Origin: Bordetella parapertussis | Lineage (GTDB): Bacteria > Pseudomonadota > Gammaproteobacteria > Burkholderiales > SG8-41 | Assembly: GCA_945906935.1 (NCBI GenBank) | Contig: CAMDSO010000008.1 | Coordinates: forward strand, 1 to 63,855 | Direction of reading: 5' to 3' | DNA: 63,855 bases | Part shown: one piece after another, positions 1 to 9,068 of the stretch | Layout of the letters: each line of letters begins with the position of its first letter | Numbering within the stretch: the first letter of the stretch is position 1 | Notes under the pieces: generated by a model | What the model saw: the letters and a program-made list of their open reading frames with translations, nothing else | What the model was told of the DNA's origin: nothing | Database searches by the model: none | Program-made: the position numbers and the translations under genes

Positions 1-169
1 CGCGTGCTTGACACAAATCAGCATGCGCAAATTTGCGCAGTGACGAAACATCATCAATTTCTGGGATACCCCGACGTCGCCATTGCGTGAGTTCGTGTCT
101 GCGCTCAACTGGTAGGTGAAATACGGCGCAAACCATCCCGCGCCTTCCCTCGAGAAATGCCTCAAGCAT
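1..169 (-). other. Open frame running off the left edge, unassigned
   Basis: Reading the minus strand from an ATG at 169 toward base 1 there is no stop codon, and the frame stays open upstream of that ATG as well, to about 270. The translation is Arg/Leu/Glu-rich and I recognise no family or motif in it. It could be the start of a gene outside the window or a chance open frame in GC-rich DNA. It lies downstream of the 3' end of the tRNA-Ala gene, a position where integrated elements often sit, but no integrase or att duplication is visible here. Confidence 0.15.
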
Positions 170-277
170 GCGAAGAACGACCTTCGCACAAACAGAGAAT
201 AGAGACGAATTTAAGGGTGCTGCAGGGTGAAAATGCACCGACCGGTGTCCACCCTGAATTCGCAGCGCCGGAAAAAG

Positions 278-293
278 CCCCGTAAATTCGGGG
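278..293 (-). terminator. Second hairpin downstream of tRNA-Ala
   Basis: On the minus strand a 5-bp G/C stem (CCCCG/CGGGG) with a 6-nt A/T loop is followed by CTTTTTC. It has the form of a small intrinsic terminator. It lies about 20 bases beyond a stronger hairpin and may act as a backup stop for the tRNA transcript. Confidence 0.4.
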
Positions 294-311
294 ATTAGGC
301 GGCACAGGAAC

Positions 312-334
312 AAGGCCAGAGCACGTCTGGCCTT
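312..334 (-). terminator. Hairpin terminator after tRNA-Ala
   Basis: A perfect 9-bp inverted repeat (AAGGCCAGA / TCTGGCCTT) with a 5-nt loop begins 8 bases past the CCA end of the tRNA gene. On the minus strand it is followed by TTGTTCC, a weak U-tract. Most likely the transcription stop for the tRNA. Confidence 0.5.
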
Positions 335-341
335 GAGATGG

Positions 342-417
<76 letters not shown>

Positions 418-437
418 ACGATAAGTATTTATTTTAT

Positions 438-456
438 CAGCAAATCATGTTTGCTG
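438..456. repeat. Perfect 7-bp-arm palindrome between tRNA-Ala and the SapC gene
   Basis: CAGCAAA and TTTGCTG flank the 5-base spacer TCATG. The palindrome lies directly upstream of the putative -10 of the tRNA gene, in the -35 zone, and about 35 bases before the TATAAT of the divergent SapC-family gene. It could be an operator for one or both promoters, or a short hairpin. Confidence 0.3.
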
Positions 457-490
457 GAAAGCGCACGGGGGCGCAGAAAATGCTCTTCCG

Positions 491-496
491 TATAAT
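491..496 (+). promoter_or_regulatory. Candidate -10 box for the SapC-family gene
   Basis: A consensus TATAAT lies 30 bases before the ATG at 527. No good -35 is visible 16-18 bases upstream. A ribosome-binding site GGAAGG follows at about 511-516, seven or eight bases before the start codon. Confidence 0.4.
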
Positions 497-526
497 GAGG
501 CCTCTTACGCTCGGAAGGTCGCCGCT

Positions 527-1306
527 ATGCAATCCGCACCGCAAATTACTCCGCCCTACGGTTTTCAGGAAGTCATCCCGCTAAACAAAACGCACCGCGT
601 GCTATTACCCAAAGGCACATTGCTACCGATGCCTTTCCGCGCGATGAACCCGATGCCGGTGACATTTACCGAGTTCCCCTTGGCAAGCCGCGACTATCCG
701 CTGGTTTTCATCAGTGGCGACGACGGCAAGAGCTTTACGCCGATGCTGGTGACAGGGCTGGGTGCAGGACAAAATCTTTTCAATATGCCGGACAACGCCT
801 GGGATCGCAGCGCTTACCTGCCAGGGTATGTACGCCGTTATCCGTTTTGCATGACCCGCGTCATGGTCGATGGCAACGAAGTACCCGAACGCGTGGCCTG
901 CGTCGAAAAACGCGCCATCAACGACCGCGGCGATTCGCTATTCGATGAGCAGGGTGTTGCCACCGCCGAGTGGGAACAGCGACAGAAGTTGTTGTTTGAA
1001 TATGAGGCCGATCTGGCGCGTACTGAAGACATGTGCGTCCTGCTCTTGCAACTCGGCTTGCTCGAACCGTTCACCATGCAGGCCACGCCTGATCAGGGCG
1101 AGCCGATCCACCTGACCGGCATGTTCCGTGTCGCTGAAAACAAGCTGGGCGGGCTCGACGGCGCCGTGCTGAAGGATCTGGCACAAAAAGGCATCCTCGG
1201 CCGTATCTACGCCCACCTTATGTCGCTGGATAATTTTCAGCGCCTGCTCGTGCGCAATGACATCCATAGCCAGAACGCCGCGGCAAAAACCAACACCACC
1301 GATTAG
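527..1306 (+). CDS. SapC family protein
   Basis: A 259-residue soluble protein that matches the SapC family by its conserved block: [11 protein letters not shown] at about 58-68, then GLGAGQNLF and a PGYVRRYPF segment near 100-108. The family takes its name from a gene of an S-layer locus, but its members are widespread in proteobacteria and their biochemical role is not established. I see no signal peptide or membrane segment. The ATG at 527 has a GGAAGG ribosome-binding site and a TATAAT box 30 bases upstream. Its stop codon overlaps that of lgt on the other strand by four bases, so the two genes share no room for a terminator. The family call rests on motif memory; the function is open. 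Confidence 0.8.
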   Translation: MQSAPQITPPYGFQEVIPLNKTHRVLLPKGTLLPMPFRAMNPMPVTFTEFPLASRDYPLVFISGDDGKSFTPMLVTGLGAGQNLFNMPDNAWDRSAYLPGYVRRYPFCMTRVMVDGNEVPERVACVEKRAINDRGDSLFDEQGVATAEWEQRQKLLFEYEADLARTEDMCVLLLQLGLLEPFTMQATPDQGEPIHLTGMFRVAENKLGGLDGAVLKDLAQKGILGRIYAHLMSLDNFQRLLVRNDIHSQNAAAKTNTTD

Positions 1307-2082
1307 CCGCGCCGGCGCACCACCGCAAACAGCACCAGACCGCCGGCTATCATCGGCACCGATAGCCACTGCCCCATGCTGAGACCGAAGGCGAGCAGGC
1401 CGAGAAAACTGTCCGGTTCACGCGTGAACTCAACACAAAAGCGAAACGTGCCATAGCCAAGCAGGAAAGCGGCCGCCGTTGACCCGCGCGGCAACGCCCG
1501 CCCCGAATACCACCAGAGCAATACAAACAGCAGCACGCCTTCAAGGGCAAATTCGTAGAGCTGCGACGGATGACGCGCCACGCGATCCACCTGCGGAAAC
1601 ACCATCGCCCACGGCAGGTCGCTGGCGCGGCCCCACAACTCACCATTGATGAAATTGCCCAGCCGCCCACTGGCAAGACCCAGCGGCACCAGCGGCGCGA
1701 TGAAATCAACGGTCGCCAGTACGCTGTGACGATGCTTGCGCGCATACCAAACCATGGCGATCACGACGCCGAGAAATCCGCCGTGGAAGGACATGCCGCC
1801 CTCCCACACGTAAAAAATGCGCCACGGTTCGGCAAGGTATTCGCTGAACTTATAGAACAAAACATAACCAAAACGGCCGCCGAGGATGGTGCCGAGGATG
1901 CCGTAGAACAGCGCGTCATCCAGATCAGCATCACTCCACACCGACTGCGGCCGGGTGCGGATCGCATAGCGGCCGACTAACCAGATCAAACCAAAACCGA
2001 TTAGATAGGTCAGCCCGTACCAGCGCACAGACAGCGGCCCCAGATGCAGCGCGACCGGATCGAATTGCGGGTGTAGCAGCAC
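1303..2082 (-). CDS. lgt: Prolipoprotein diacylglyceryl transferase
   Basis: Lgt transfers diacylglycerol from phosphatidylglycerol to the lipobox cysteine of prolipoproteins in the inner membrane, the first step of lipoprotein maturation. The 259-residue protein starts [19 protein letters not shown], typical of Lgt, and carries the hallmarks [11 protein letters not shown] and [13 protein letters not shown], with about seven hydrophobic helices. The start is GTG at 2082; a TATAAT-like box (minus strand, 2116-2121) lies 33 bases upstream. Likely clients in this window are the lipoproteins LivK and PilP. The 3' end overlaps the SapC-family gene by four bases. Confidence 0.97.
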   Translation of the reverse strand: MLLHPQFDPVALHLGPLSVRWYGLTYLIGFGLIWLVGRYAIRTRPQSVWSDADLDDALFYGILGTILGGRFGYVLFYKFSEYLAEPWRIFYVWEGGMSFHGGFLGVVIAMVWYARKHRHSVLATVDFIAPLVPLGLASGRLGNFINGELWGRASDLPWAMVFPQVDRVARHPSQLYEFALEGVLLFVLLWWYSGRALPRGSTAAAFLLGYGTFRFCVEFTREPDSFLGLLAFGLSMGQWLSVPMIAGGLVLFAVVRRRG

Positions 2083-2115
2083 GAAGAGCGCCTAAAGATT
2101 GGGTTAGAATCCGTG

Positions 2116-2121
2116 ATTATA
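2116..2121 (-). promoter_or_regulatory. Candidate -10 box for lgt
   Basis: TATAAT on the minus strand, about 33 bases before the GTG start of lgt. No good -35 is visible at 17 bases, so activator dependence or a weak promoter is possible. The 2083-2268 interval between lgt and ilvD otherwise shows only a TAGAAT box on the plus strand at 2105-2110, rather far from ilvD. Confidence 0.35.
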
Positions 2122-2268
2122 AGGAAGCCATGACGCGGCGTTGCGCCTAATCACACGGTCTTCCAAGACACACCGATTTACAGGCGACAAGCCGGGAATC
2201 AAAGAGCCGCTCTTGATATTCCCGCTTGTTCAGTTCTTCGACCCGCATTCACTCAAAACCGGACCATC

Positions 2269-3942
2269 ATGGCACTCAATCGACGCAGTCATCTCATCAC
2301 CCAGGGCGTGGCCCGTTCACCCAACCGCGCGATGTTGCGCGCAGTCGGTTTCGGCGACGGCGATTTTGTAAAACCAATCGTCGGCGTCGCCAACGGTCAC
2401 TCCAACATGAACCCCTGCAACGCCGGCATCCAACCGCTGGTGGATCGCGCGATGGCCGCACTGCGCAAAGAAGGCGCGATGCCGCAGGTGTTCGGCGTCC
2501 CCACCATCACCGATGGGATCGGCATGGGCACCGAGGCGATGAAATATTCGCTGGTCTCGCGCGAAGTGATTGCCGATGCGATCGAGACCTCGGTTAACGG
2601 TCAGGCGATGGACGGCGTGCTGGTCTGCGGCGGCTGCGACAAAAACATGCCCGCCGGCATGATGGCCATGGCACGCATCAATGTGCCGGGCATCTACGTT
2701 TACGCCGGCACCATCAAGCCGGGCCGCTGGAAGGGGCAGGATCTCACCGTGGTCAGCGTGTTTGAAGCGGTCGGTTCGTTCAGCGCCGGCAAGATGAAGG
2801 AAGAAGATTTCATCGGCATCGAAAAAAATGCCTGCCCGTCGGTCGGTGCCTGCGGCGGCATGTATACCGCCAACACCATGTCGTCGTCGTTTGAAGCGCT
2901 CGGCATGAGCCTCTTGGGCTCATCGCAGATGGCTTCGCCCGACCCGGAAAAAGCCGACTCGGCGGCCGCGTCCGCCACCGTGCTGGTCAATGCGATCAAA
3001 CTCAATCTGCGGCCGCGCGACATCATCACGCGCAAATCGATTGAAAACGCGGTCGCCCTCATTATGGCCACCGGTGGCTCGACCAACGCCGTGCTGCACT
3101 TTCTGGCGATTGCGCATGCCGCCGACGTGAAATGGACCATCGACGACTTCGAACGTATGCGCCGCAAAGTGCCGGTGTTGTGCGATCTCAAACCTTCAGG
3201 CAAATATGTGGCGGTTGATTTCCACCGCGCCGGCGGCGTGCCGCAGGTGCTGAAAATGCTGCTCGCCCACGGCCTGCTGCACGGCGATTGCATGACCATC
3301 ACCGGCCGCACCATGGCGCAGGAGCTGGCGAAAATCCCGGCCGCACCGCGCAAGGATCAGGATGTCATCCGGCCGTGGAACAACCCGCTCTACGCACAAG
3401 GCCATCTGGCGATCCTCAAAGGCAACCTCGCGCCCGAAGGCTGCGTCGCCAAAATCACCGGTCTGAAATCACCAAAGATCACCGGCCCGGCCCGCGTCTT
3501 TGATTCCGAACCAGCGGTCATGAAAGCCATCATGGCGCGCAAGATCAAACCCGGCGACGTCCTGGTGATCCGCTACGAGGGCCCGAAAGGCGGCCCGGGC
3601 ATGCAGGAAATGTTGGCGCCCACTGCGGCGCTAGTCGGTCAAGGGCTTGGCGAGTCGGTCGGCCTGATCACTGATGGTCGTTTCTCCGGCGGCACCTGGG
3701 GCATGGTCGTCGGCCACGTCGCACCGGAAGCCTACGAGGGTGGCACCATCGCGCTGGTGAAAGAAGGCGACTCGATTACCATCGACGCGGACAAGCGTCT
3801 GATCCAGGTAAACGTCAGCGCCCGCGAGCTCGCTACGCGGCGCAAAAAGTGGAAACAACCGAAGCCGCGTTACACCCGCGGACTGCTCGCCAAATATGTG
3901 AAACTCGTTTCGAGCGCCAGCAAGGGCGCGGTCACCGACTAG
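2269..3942 (+). CDS. ilvD: Dihydroxy-acid dehydratase
   Basis: IlvD is the Fe-S dehydratase that converts 2,3-dihydroxy-isovalerate and 2,3-dihydroxy-3-methylvalerate to the 2-keto acids leading to valine, isoleucine and leucine. At 557 residues it has family length. Cluster-ligand cysteines are seen in [10 protein letters not shown] (near residue 125) and [18 protein letters not shown] (near 188-205). The segments [10 protein letters not shown] and [20 protein letters not shown] are also typical. It is the only branched-chain synthesis gene here; a branched-chain amino-acid importer lies 5 kb downstream. The HtrA-like gene follows after 22 bases and may be cotranscribed. Confidence 0.98.
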   Translation: MALNRRSHLITQGVARSPNRAMLRAVGFGDGDFVKPIVGVANGHSNMNPCNAGIQPLVDRAMAALRKEGAMPQVFGVPTITDGIGMGTEAMKYSLVSREVIADAIETSVNGQAMDGVLVCGGCDKNMPAGMMAMARINVPGIYVYAGTIKPGRWKGQDLTVVSVFEAVGSFSAGKMKEEDFIGIEKNACPSVGACGGMYTANTMSSSFEALGMSLLGSSQMASPDPEKADSAAASATVLVNAIKLNLRPRDIITRKSIENAVALIMATGGSTNAVLHFLAIAHAADVKWTIDDFERMRRKVPVLCDLKPSGKYVAVDFHRAGGVPQVLKMLLAHGLLHGDCMTITGRTMAQELAKIPAAPRKDQDVIRPWNNPLYAQGHLAILKGNLAPEGCVAKITGLKSPKITGPARVFDSEPAVMKAIMARKIKPGDVLVIRYEGPKGGPGMQEMLAPTAALVGQGLGESVGLITDGRFSGGTWGMVVGHVAPEAYEGGTIALVKEGDSITIDADKRLIQVNVSARELATRRKKWKQPKPRYTRGLLAKYVKLVSSASKGAVTD

Positions 3943-3964
3943 CCCCGGCAAGCCAGGCCGCCCG

Positions 3965-4951
3965 ATGCCCTCCCTGGTCAGCGCGACCTGGTCCGCCTGG
4001 CGCGCGGCAAACCTGCCGCCGCCGGGTACATTTGGGGAACGCGATTTCGCCTCCGCCATCGTCAAACTCGGCGTACGCGTGCCACGTTCGGCGCGCACCG
4101 CCGGTTCGCTGGGTGCGGAGCGCGAAGGCACCGGCGTCGTCATCGATGATCAGGGCCTGATACTGACCATCGGTTACCTCTTGCTCGAAGCCGACTCGGT
4201 GTTGCTGGTGGCCAGCGACGGCCGTGTCATGCCGGCCGCCGTGGTCGGCATCGATCACGCCAGCGGCTTCGGCTTGCTGCGTGCCCGCCAGCCGTTGGGC
4301 GGCATGGCGCTTGAAATTGGCAATGCCACCGCCGCGCGTGAACTCACCACCGCGATGGTAGCGACCCATCCGGGCGCCGGCGGCCTCTCGGGGGTCAGCA
4401 TCGTGTCACGCCGCCACTTTACCGGCTGGTGGGAATACGCCCTCGATGACGCGCTCTTTACCGCCCCTGCACGCGACCAGCACAGCGGCGCGGCGTTGCT
4501 CAACGCCGATGGAAAGTTGATCGGCATCGGCTCACTCTGGGTGGGTGACGCCATCAACGGCCGGGCGGCGTTTCCAGGCAACATGTTCGTCCCCACCGAC
4601 AGCCTGCCGGCGATCCTGCCTGATCTGCTGGCGCACGGCCGGCGCACGGGTGCGGCGCGTCCGTGGCTGGGCGTCTACTCGGAAGAAGTGCGCGGCTACG
4701 TGCTGGTGACCGAAGTGTTGCGCGGCGCGCCCGCCGATCTCGGCGGACTCAAACGGGGTGACGTCATCCTCGCCATCAACGGCGACGCCATCGGCAAGCA
4801 AGCGGAATTCTACGCAACACTCTGGAACGGCAGCCGTGCCGGCGATGAAATCACACTGCAAATCTGGCGCGACAAAGTCGTCTACGAACTGACCATACGC
4901 TCGATCGACCGCATGGATTATCTGCGCCCTTGGTCGACCTCGACGCATTAG
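3965..4951 (+). CDS. HtrA-like PDZ protein, probable pseudoprotease
   Basis: A 328-residue protein with a trypsin-like domain (about 35-215) and one PDZ domain (about 232-312). The fold is shown by GTGVVIDDQGLILT (56-69), AAVVGIDHASGFGLL (91-105) and HSGAALLNADGKLIG (173-187), which align with the catalytic His, Asp and Ser blocks of the DegP/DegQ/DegS family. The expected His is Tyr71 and the expected Asp (TDIA block) is Gly101; only Ser174 remains. That argues against ordinary serine-protease activity and for a binding or scaffold role. The N-terminus lacks a clear signal peptide, unlike periplasmic HtrA proteins. It lies 22 bases after ilvD, with a weak ribosome-binding site. Family assignment is solid; loss of activity is inferred from alignment by eye. 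Confidence 0.8.
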   Translation: MPSLVSATWSAWRAANLPPPGTFGERDFASAIVKLGVRVPRSARTAGSLGAEREGTGVVIDDQGLILTIGYLLLEADSVLLVASDGRVMPAAVVGIDHASGFGLLRARQPLGGMALEIGNATAARELTTAMVATHPGAGGLSGVSIVSRRHFTGWWEYALDDALFTAPARDQHSGAALLNADGKLIGIGSLWVGDAINGRAAFPGNMFVPTDSLPAILPDLLAHGRRTGAARPWLGVYSEEVRGYVLVTEVLRGAPADLGGLKRGDVILAINGDAIGKQAEFYATLWNGSRAGDEITLQIWRDKVVYELTIRSIDRMDYLRPWSTSTH

Positions 4952-5164
4952 GATATCCCCGCATAACCAGCCGCGTGGTGGATTCACTGTTCACGGGTGT
5001 GCGTAGTCAGCATGAAACGTCCTCTGACATCCTGTCCTCCGCGGCGCACCAGCCGCACGAGCTAACCCCCACCGTCAACGCGGTTGAAATGTTTGGCGCG
5101 CACAGCGATGATCAAGCGCTGCCATCCGGTAGCGCCACTCCGCTGACCGCTAGCCCCCGCCCAC

Positions 5165-7180
5165 ATGCCCAACCGCCTTGCCGCTGAAACCAGCCCGTAT
5201 CTGCAACAACACGCCGACAACCCGGTGGACTGGTACCCCTGGGGCGCCGAGGCGCTGAAGCAGGCGCACCTGCAGGACAAGCCGATTCTGCTCTCGATTG
5301 GCTATTCGGCCTGCCATTGGTGCCACGTCATGGCGCACGAATCGTTCGAGGATGTCGGGGTGGCCGCGCTGATGAACGAGTTGTTCATCAACATCAAGGT
5401 CGACCGCGAAGAGCGCCCGGATCTCGATCAGATTTATCAAAGCACGCACGCCATGCTGACCAAACGCAACGGCGGCTGGCCTCTGACGATGTTTTTGCTG
5501 CCCGATCAAACGCCGTATTTTGGCGGCACTTATTTTCCGAAAACGGCGCGCTACGGCATGCCCAGCTTTGCCGACCTGCTGCCGCAAATCGCCAGCGCCT
5601 ATCATCATCAGAAAACAGCGATTGCCGAACAAAGCGCATCGCTTAGAGCGGCCCTTGCGCGGACGCTGCCGCCGCCGCCAACCGCAACCGCCCTGACTCC
5701 GGCCGCCTTCGATAGCGCACTGCTTGAGCTCAAAGACAGCTTCGACGAGGTCGAAGGCGGCCTCGGCAAAGCGCCGAAATTCCCGCATCCGGCCGAACTC
5801 GACCTATGCCTGCGCGGTGGTGTTGCACAGCGCGACGACTACGCATTGCAGATGGTCAAATTAACGCTGACAAAAATGGCCGAGGGCGGCATCCATGATC
5901 AGATCGGCGGCGGCTTCTGCCGCTATAGCGTCGACCAAACGTGGACCATTCCGCATTTCGAAAAGATGCTCTACGACAACGGCCCACTGTTGCGCCTCTA
6001 CAGCGAGCAGTGGCTGCTCGATCCACAGCCGCTGTTTGCGCGGACGGTTGCCGATACCGCGGCCTGGGTGATGCGCGAAATGCAAGCGCCCGAAGGCGGT
6101 TATTACTCATCACTCGACGCCGACTCCGAACACGCTGAAGGCCGCTATTACGTGTGGACGCCGGAGGAAGTGCGCGCGACCGTCAGCGCCGCAGAGTACG
6201 ACCTTATCGCCCCACACTATGGCCTCGATCAGCGCCCCAACTTCGAACATGAATACTGGCACCTGCGCGTCAGCCAACAACTCGCCGACAGCGCGCAGAA
6301 CCTGCAGCAACTCGACGCAGCACGCAAAAAATTATTCACGCGGCGCGAACAGCGAGTGCGCCCGGGGCGCGATGAAAAAATACTGGTCAGCTGGAATGCG
6401 CTGATGATCGGCGGCATGGCGCGTGCCGCGCGTGCTTTCAACCAGCCGTCGTGGTTGCAATCGGCACGCCGTGCGGCGGATTTTGTGCGCCTCGCGCTGT
6501 GGCAAAACGGCCGGCTGCTGGCGACCTGCAAGGACGGTCACGCGCACCTGAACGCTTATCTCGACGATTACGCCTTTTTGCTCGACGCGCTGATCGAACT
6601 CATGCAGCATGAGCTGCGCAGCGCCGACATCAGCTGGGCGCGCGAACTGGCCACGGTGTTGATCGAACAGTTCGAAGACCGCGTAAACGGCGGCTTCTTT
6701 TTCGTCAGCCATGATCACGAGCAACTGATCCAGCGCAGCAAAAGTGGCCTCGACCATGCCACGCCCTCGGGCAACGGCATCGCCGCCCTGGCGCTGAACC
6801 GACTCGGCCATCTGCTCGGCGAACCGCAGTGGTGCGCAGCCGCCGCGCGCACACTCAAAGCGTTCAAACCAGCGATGGAGCGACAACCCGGCGCGCATGC
6901 CAGCCTGTGTGTCGCGCTCGATGAACAACTCGAACCACCCGTCGTCGTTGTGTTGCGCGGAGTCGATGCGCCCGCCTGGCAGGTCCGGCTCGCCGCGCAT
7001 TATCTGCCCAGAACTCTCGTCATCTGCGTTCCACCAAGCCTCGTTTCGCCACCGGCAACACTCAACAAAGCGGCCGCGCACAACGGCGTCAACGCCTGGG
7101 TGTGCCGGGGTGTTGAGTGTCTGCCCGCCATCACCGGACTTGATCAACTCCTCACTACCCTTACAGCCGCACGGCGGTGA
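5165..7180 (+). CDS. YyaL-type thioredoxin-domain protein (DUF255)
   Basis: A 671-residue member of the YyaL/SPATA20 family. The N-terminal thioredoxin-like domain (about 1-165) begins [20 protein letters not shown] and carries CHWC at 50-53. A large alpha/alpha-toroid domain like that of N-acylglucosamine 2-epimerases follows (roughly 190-650; [11 protein letters not shown] is typical). The enzymatic function is not established. No signal peptide is seen, so it is probably cytoplasmic. No clear ribosome-binding site precedes the ATG. The 213 bases before it (4952-5164) hold nothing I can recognise. Confidence 0.88.
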   Translation: MPNRLAAETSPYLQQHADNPVDWYPWGAEALKQAHLQDKPILLSIGYSACHWCHVMAHESFEDVGVAALMNELFINIKVDREERPDLDQIYQSTHAMLTKRNGGWPLTMFLLPDQTPYFGGTYFPKTARYGMPSFADLLPQIASAYHHQKTAIAEQSASLRAALARTLPPPPTATALTPAAFDSALLELKDSFDEVEGGLGKAPKFPHPAELDLCLRGGVAQRDDYALQMVKLTLTKMAEGGIHDQIGGGFCRYSVDQTWTIPHFEKMLYDNGPLLRLYSEQWLLDPQPLFARTVADTAAWVMREMQAPEGGYYSSLDADSEHAEGRYYVWTPEEVRATVSAAEYDLIAPHYGLDQRPNFEHEYWHLRVSQQLADSAQNLQQLDAARKKLFTRREQRVRPGRDEKILVSWNALMIGGMARAARAFNQPSWLQSARRAADFVRLALWQNGRLLATCKDGHAHLNAYLDDYAFLLDALIELMQHELRSADISWARELATVLIEQFEDRVNGGFFFVSHDHEQLIQRSKSGLDHATPSGNGIAALALNRLGHLLGEPQWCAAAARTLKAFKPAMERQPGAHASLCVALDEQLEPPVVVVLRGVDAPAWQVRLAAHYLPRTLVICVPPSLVSPPATLNKAAAHNGVNAWVCRGVECLPAITGLDQLLTTLTAARR

Positions 7181-7201
7181 ATGGAAGGCGATTAGCGAAT
7201 T

Positions 7202-7210
7202 TGCTATGAT
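7202..7210 (+). promoter_or_regulatory. Candidate extended -10 promoter of the cytochrome c gene
   Basis: TGCTATGAT matches an extended -10 (TGn followed by a TATAAT-like hexamer) and lies about 80 bases before the start codon. The -35 position holds only a weak match. Confidence 0.35.
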
Positions 7211-7291
7211 GCCGCCAGTTTGGAATTGCCACGGTCGGGTGCACGTGAGCTGCGCCGCCCACATCGTCAACGCTTCATTCAAGGAGATCCC

Positions 7292-7603
7292 ATGAAAGCT
7301 TTTTACGTTGCTGTCATCGGCGCCACCAGCCTGCTGGCAGTCGCCAGCGTCAATGCAGCTACCCCCGAGGAAAACTACAAGGCGAGCTGCTCGGCGTGCC
7401 ATGACGCCGGTGTTGCCGGTGCGCCGAAGATGGGTGACAAGGCCGCTTGGGCACCGCGTATCAAAAACGGTAAAGAGGCGCTCTACAAGGTTGGAATTTC
7501 GGGTAAACCAGGTACCGCAATGATGGCCAAAGGCGGCGCGGCGAGCCTCCCCGACGCCGACGTCAAGGCGATTGTCGATTTGATGATAGCTAAAGCCAAA
7601 TAA
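7292..7603 (+). CDS. Small class I cytochrome c (c5 type)
   Basis: A 103-residue exported monohaem cytochrome. A signal peptide with a hydrophobic core ends at about residue 22 (NA/ATPEE). The haem site is CSACH at 33-37 and the likely axial methionine is in the TAMMAKGG segment near 76-79. Size and spacing fit cytochrome c5-like electron carriers of the periplasm. The start is chosen from the ribosome-binding site AAGGAGA (7281-7287) and the signal peptide; a longer upstream frame lacks both. A strong terminator follows, so it is probably a single-gene transcript. Confidence 0.9.
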   Translation: MKAFYVAVIGATSLLAVASVNAATPEENYKASCSACHDAGVAGAPKMGDKAAWAPRIKNGKEALYKVGISGKPGTAMMAKGGAASLPDADVKAIVDLMIAKAK

Positions 7604-7620
7604 TCAGCAACCATGCATTC

Positions 7621-7650
7621 AAGGGCGCAGTTTCGGCTGCGCCCTTTTTG
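7621..7650 (+). terminator. Rho-independent terminator after the cytochrome c gene
   Basis: A 10-bp stem AAGGGCGCAG/CTGCGCCCTT with a 6-base loop, followed by TTTG and further T-rich sequence. Textbook form. It isolates the cytochrome gene from the liv promoter downstream. Confidence 0.9.
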
Positions 7651-7657
7651 TTTGCCC

Positions 7658-7673
7658 CAGCGGCAAGCCGCTG
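7658..7673. repeat. 16-bp extragenic palindrome
   Basis: CAGCGGC-AA-GCCGCTG, perfect 7-bp arms, lying 14 bases upstream of the liv -35 box. It may be a regulator site or a REP-like element. Confidence 0.35.
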
Positions 7674-7686
7674 CAGTAGCGCCAAA

Positions 7687-7715
7687 TTGACAAGCCGTAG
7701 GCGCCTACGGATAAT
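7687..7715 (+). promoter_or_regulatory. Sigma70-type promoter of the liv operon with an operator-like palindrome
   Basis: A consensus TTGACA (7687-7692), a 17-bp spacer and GATAAT (7710-7715; five of six) form the best promoter seen in the window. The perfect palindrome CCGTAGGCGCCTACGG (7695-7710) occupies the spacer up to the first base of the -10. A regulator bound there would overlap the polymerase site directly. livK starts 44 bases after the -10. Confidence 0.75.
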
Positions 7716-7758
7716 GATTTATCTTGTCGCAACAAACATTTAACGAGGTGTCGTCACA

Positions 7759-8991
7759 ATGAATAAAGTGCGGACTGTTGCCCTGAGCGGCGCTGTATTG
7801 TTGGCCTTGTATGGTTGCGGCAAGAGCGACGCCCCCCCCGCCCCCAAAGCAGCAGCGGCGGAAGAAACCATCATCAAAATCGGTCACGCTGCACCACTGA
7901 CCGGTGGCATCGCCCATCTGGGCAAGGATAACGAAAACGGCGCGCGCCTCGCCATTGATGAAGCCAACGCACGCAACCTCAGCATCGACGGCAAGAAAGT
8001 AAAGTTTGAATTGCTTGCCGAGGACGACGAGGAAAAACCGGACCGCGGTCCGATCATTGCGCAAAAATTTATTGACGCCAAAGTCGCCGGCGTCGTCGGT
8101 CATTTGAATTCGGGCGTCTCCATCCCCGCCTCAACCGTCTATGCACAAGCCGGCATGCCGATGGTGACCGGTTCCTCAACCAACCCAAAACTGACCGAGC
8201 AGGGTTTGAAAACCGTATTCCGCACGGTCGGTCGCGATGATCAGCAGGGTCCTGCGATCGCCAGTTATCTGGCCAGCGAATACAAACCGAAACTGGTGGC
8301 GGTAATCGATGACGCCACCGCCTATGGCGAAGGTCTTGGTAACGAAGTTGAAAAGACCCTGAGTGCTGCCGGCATCAAGGTTCTGCCGCGGGAAAAAGGC
8401 AGCAAAGACACGCGCGACTGGAAAGCGGTGCTGACCAAAATCAAAGGCAAGAAGCCGGACGTCGTGTTCTACGGCGGCATGGATGCCACCGCCGGCCCGC
8501 TGCTCAAACAGGGCCGCGAACTCGGCATCAAGGTGGTGTTCGCGTTCGGCGACGGCGCCTGCACCAACACCATGAAAGATCTGGCTGGCGACGCCGCCGA
8601 AGGTTTTGTCTGTTCGCAGGCCGGCATTCCGGTGCAAGCGGCGAGCACGAAGTTTCTCGGTGACTACAAGGCGAAATTCAACGCCGAGCCGATTCAGTAT
8701 TCGCCCTTCACCTACGACAGCACCCAACTGCTGATCGCGGCCATGCAAAAAGCCAATTCGAGCGACCCGGCAAAATATCTGCCCGAGCTGGCGAAAATCA
8801 GCCACGACGGCGCCACCGGCAAGATCGAATTCGACGAAAAGGGCGATCGCAAGAATGCCGAAATAACCATCTTCATGATGAAAAGCGGCAAGATCGAACC
8901 GCTCGCCATCATCAAAGGCGGCGCCTCGGTGAAATACCAAGACTACGTGAAGGCGGCGGTACCCGCGCCCGCCGCCACGGATAAAAAATAG
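7759..8991 (+). CDS. livK: Branched-chain amino-acid ABC transporter, substrate-binding lipoprotein
   Basis: A 410-residue periplasmic binding protein of the LivK family. The N-terminus is a lipoprotein signal with LYGC, so the mature protein starts at Cys20 and is membrane-anchored; an Ala/Pro-rich linker follows. Typical blocks are IKIGHAAPLTGGIAHLGKD (ligand-binding start), VVGHLNSGVSIPAS and GASTNPKLTEQG-like MVTGSSTNPKLTEQG. It probably delivers leucine, isoleucine or valine, or another amino acid or amide, to LivHMGF; substrate cannot be read from sequence. It has its own strong promoter and a strong terminator before livH, consistent with the usual excess of binding protein over permease. 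Confidence 0.93.
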   Translation: MNKVRTVALSGAVLLALYGCGKSDAPPAPKAAAAEETIIKIGHAAPLTGGIAHLGKDNENGARLAIDEANARNLSIDGKKVKFELLAEDDEEKPDRGPIIAQKFIDAKVAGVVGHLNSGVSIPASTVYAQAGMPMVTGSSTNPKLTEQGLKTVFRTVGRDDQQGPAIASYLASEYKPKLVAVIDDATAYGEGLGNEVEKTLSAAGIKVLPREKGSKDTRDWKAVLTKIKGKKPDVVFYGGMDATAGPLLKQGRELGIKVVFAFGDGACTNTMKDLAGDAAEGFVCSQAGIPVQAASTKFLGDYKAKFNAEPIQYSPFTYDSTQLLIAAMQKANSSDPAKYLPELAKISHDGATGKIEFDEKGDRKNAEITIFMMKSGKIEPLAIIKGGASVKYQDYVKAAVPAPAATDKK

Positions 8992-9018
8992 TGCTCGGAG
9001 CGCAGCCGATCAAACAAG

Positions 9019-9045
9019 AACGGCACCTGCGGGTGCCGTTTTTTT
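9019..9045 (+). terminator. Terminator between livK and livH
   Basis: Stem AACGGCACC/GGTGCCGTT with loop TGCG, followed by a run of seven T. It is a strong intrinsic terminator only 23 bases before livH, so livHMGF probably depend on read-through. Confidence 0.9.
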
Positions 9046-9068
9046 GTGGCAACGGCTAAGCACACCGC

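Noticed and set aside
4930-5187. An 85-codon open frame between the HtrA-like gene and yyaL
   Set aside because: It overlaps both neighbours, has no ribosome-binding site and its translation has no recognisable feature; the interval is treated as non-coding.
6332-7402. A 356-codon minus-strand frame
   Set aside because: Antisense to yyaL and the cytochrome gene; it would run through the cytochrome promoter and shows no family motif.
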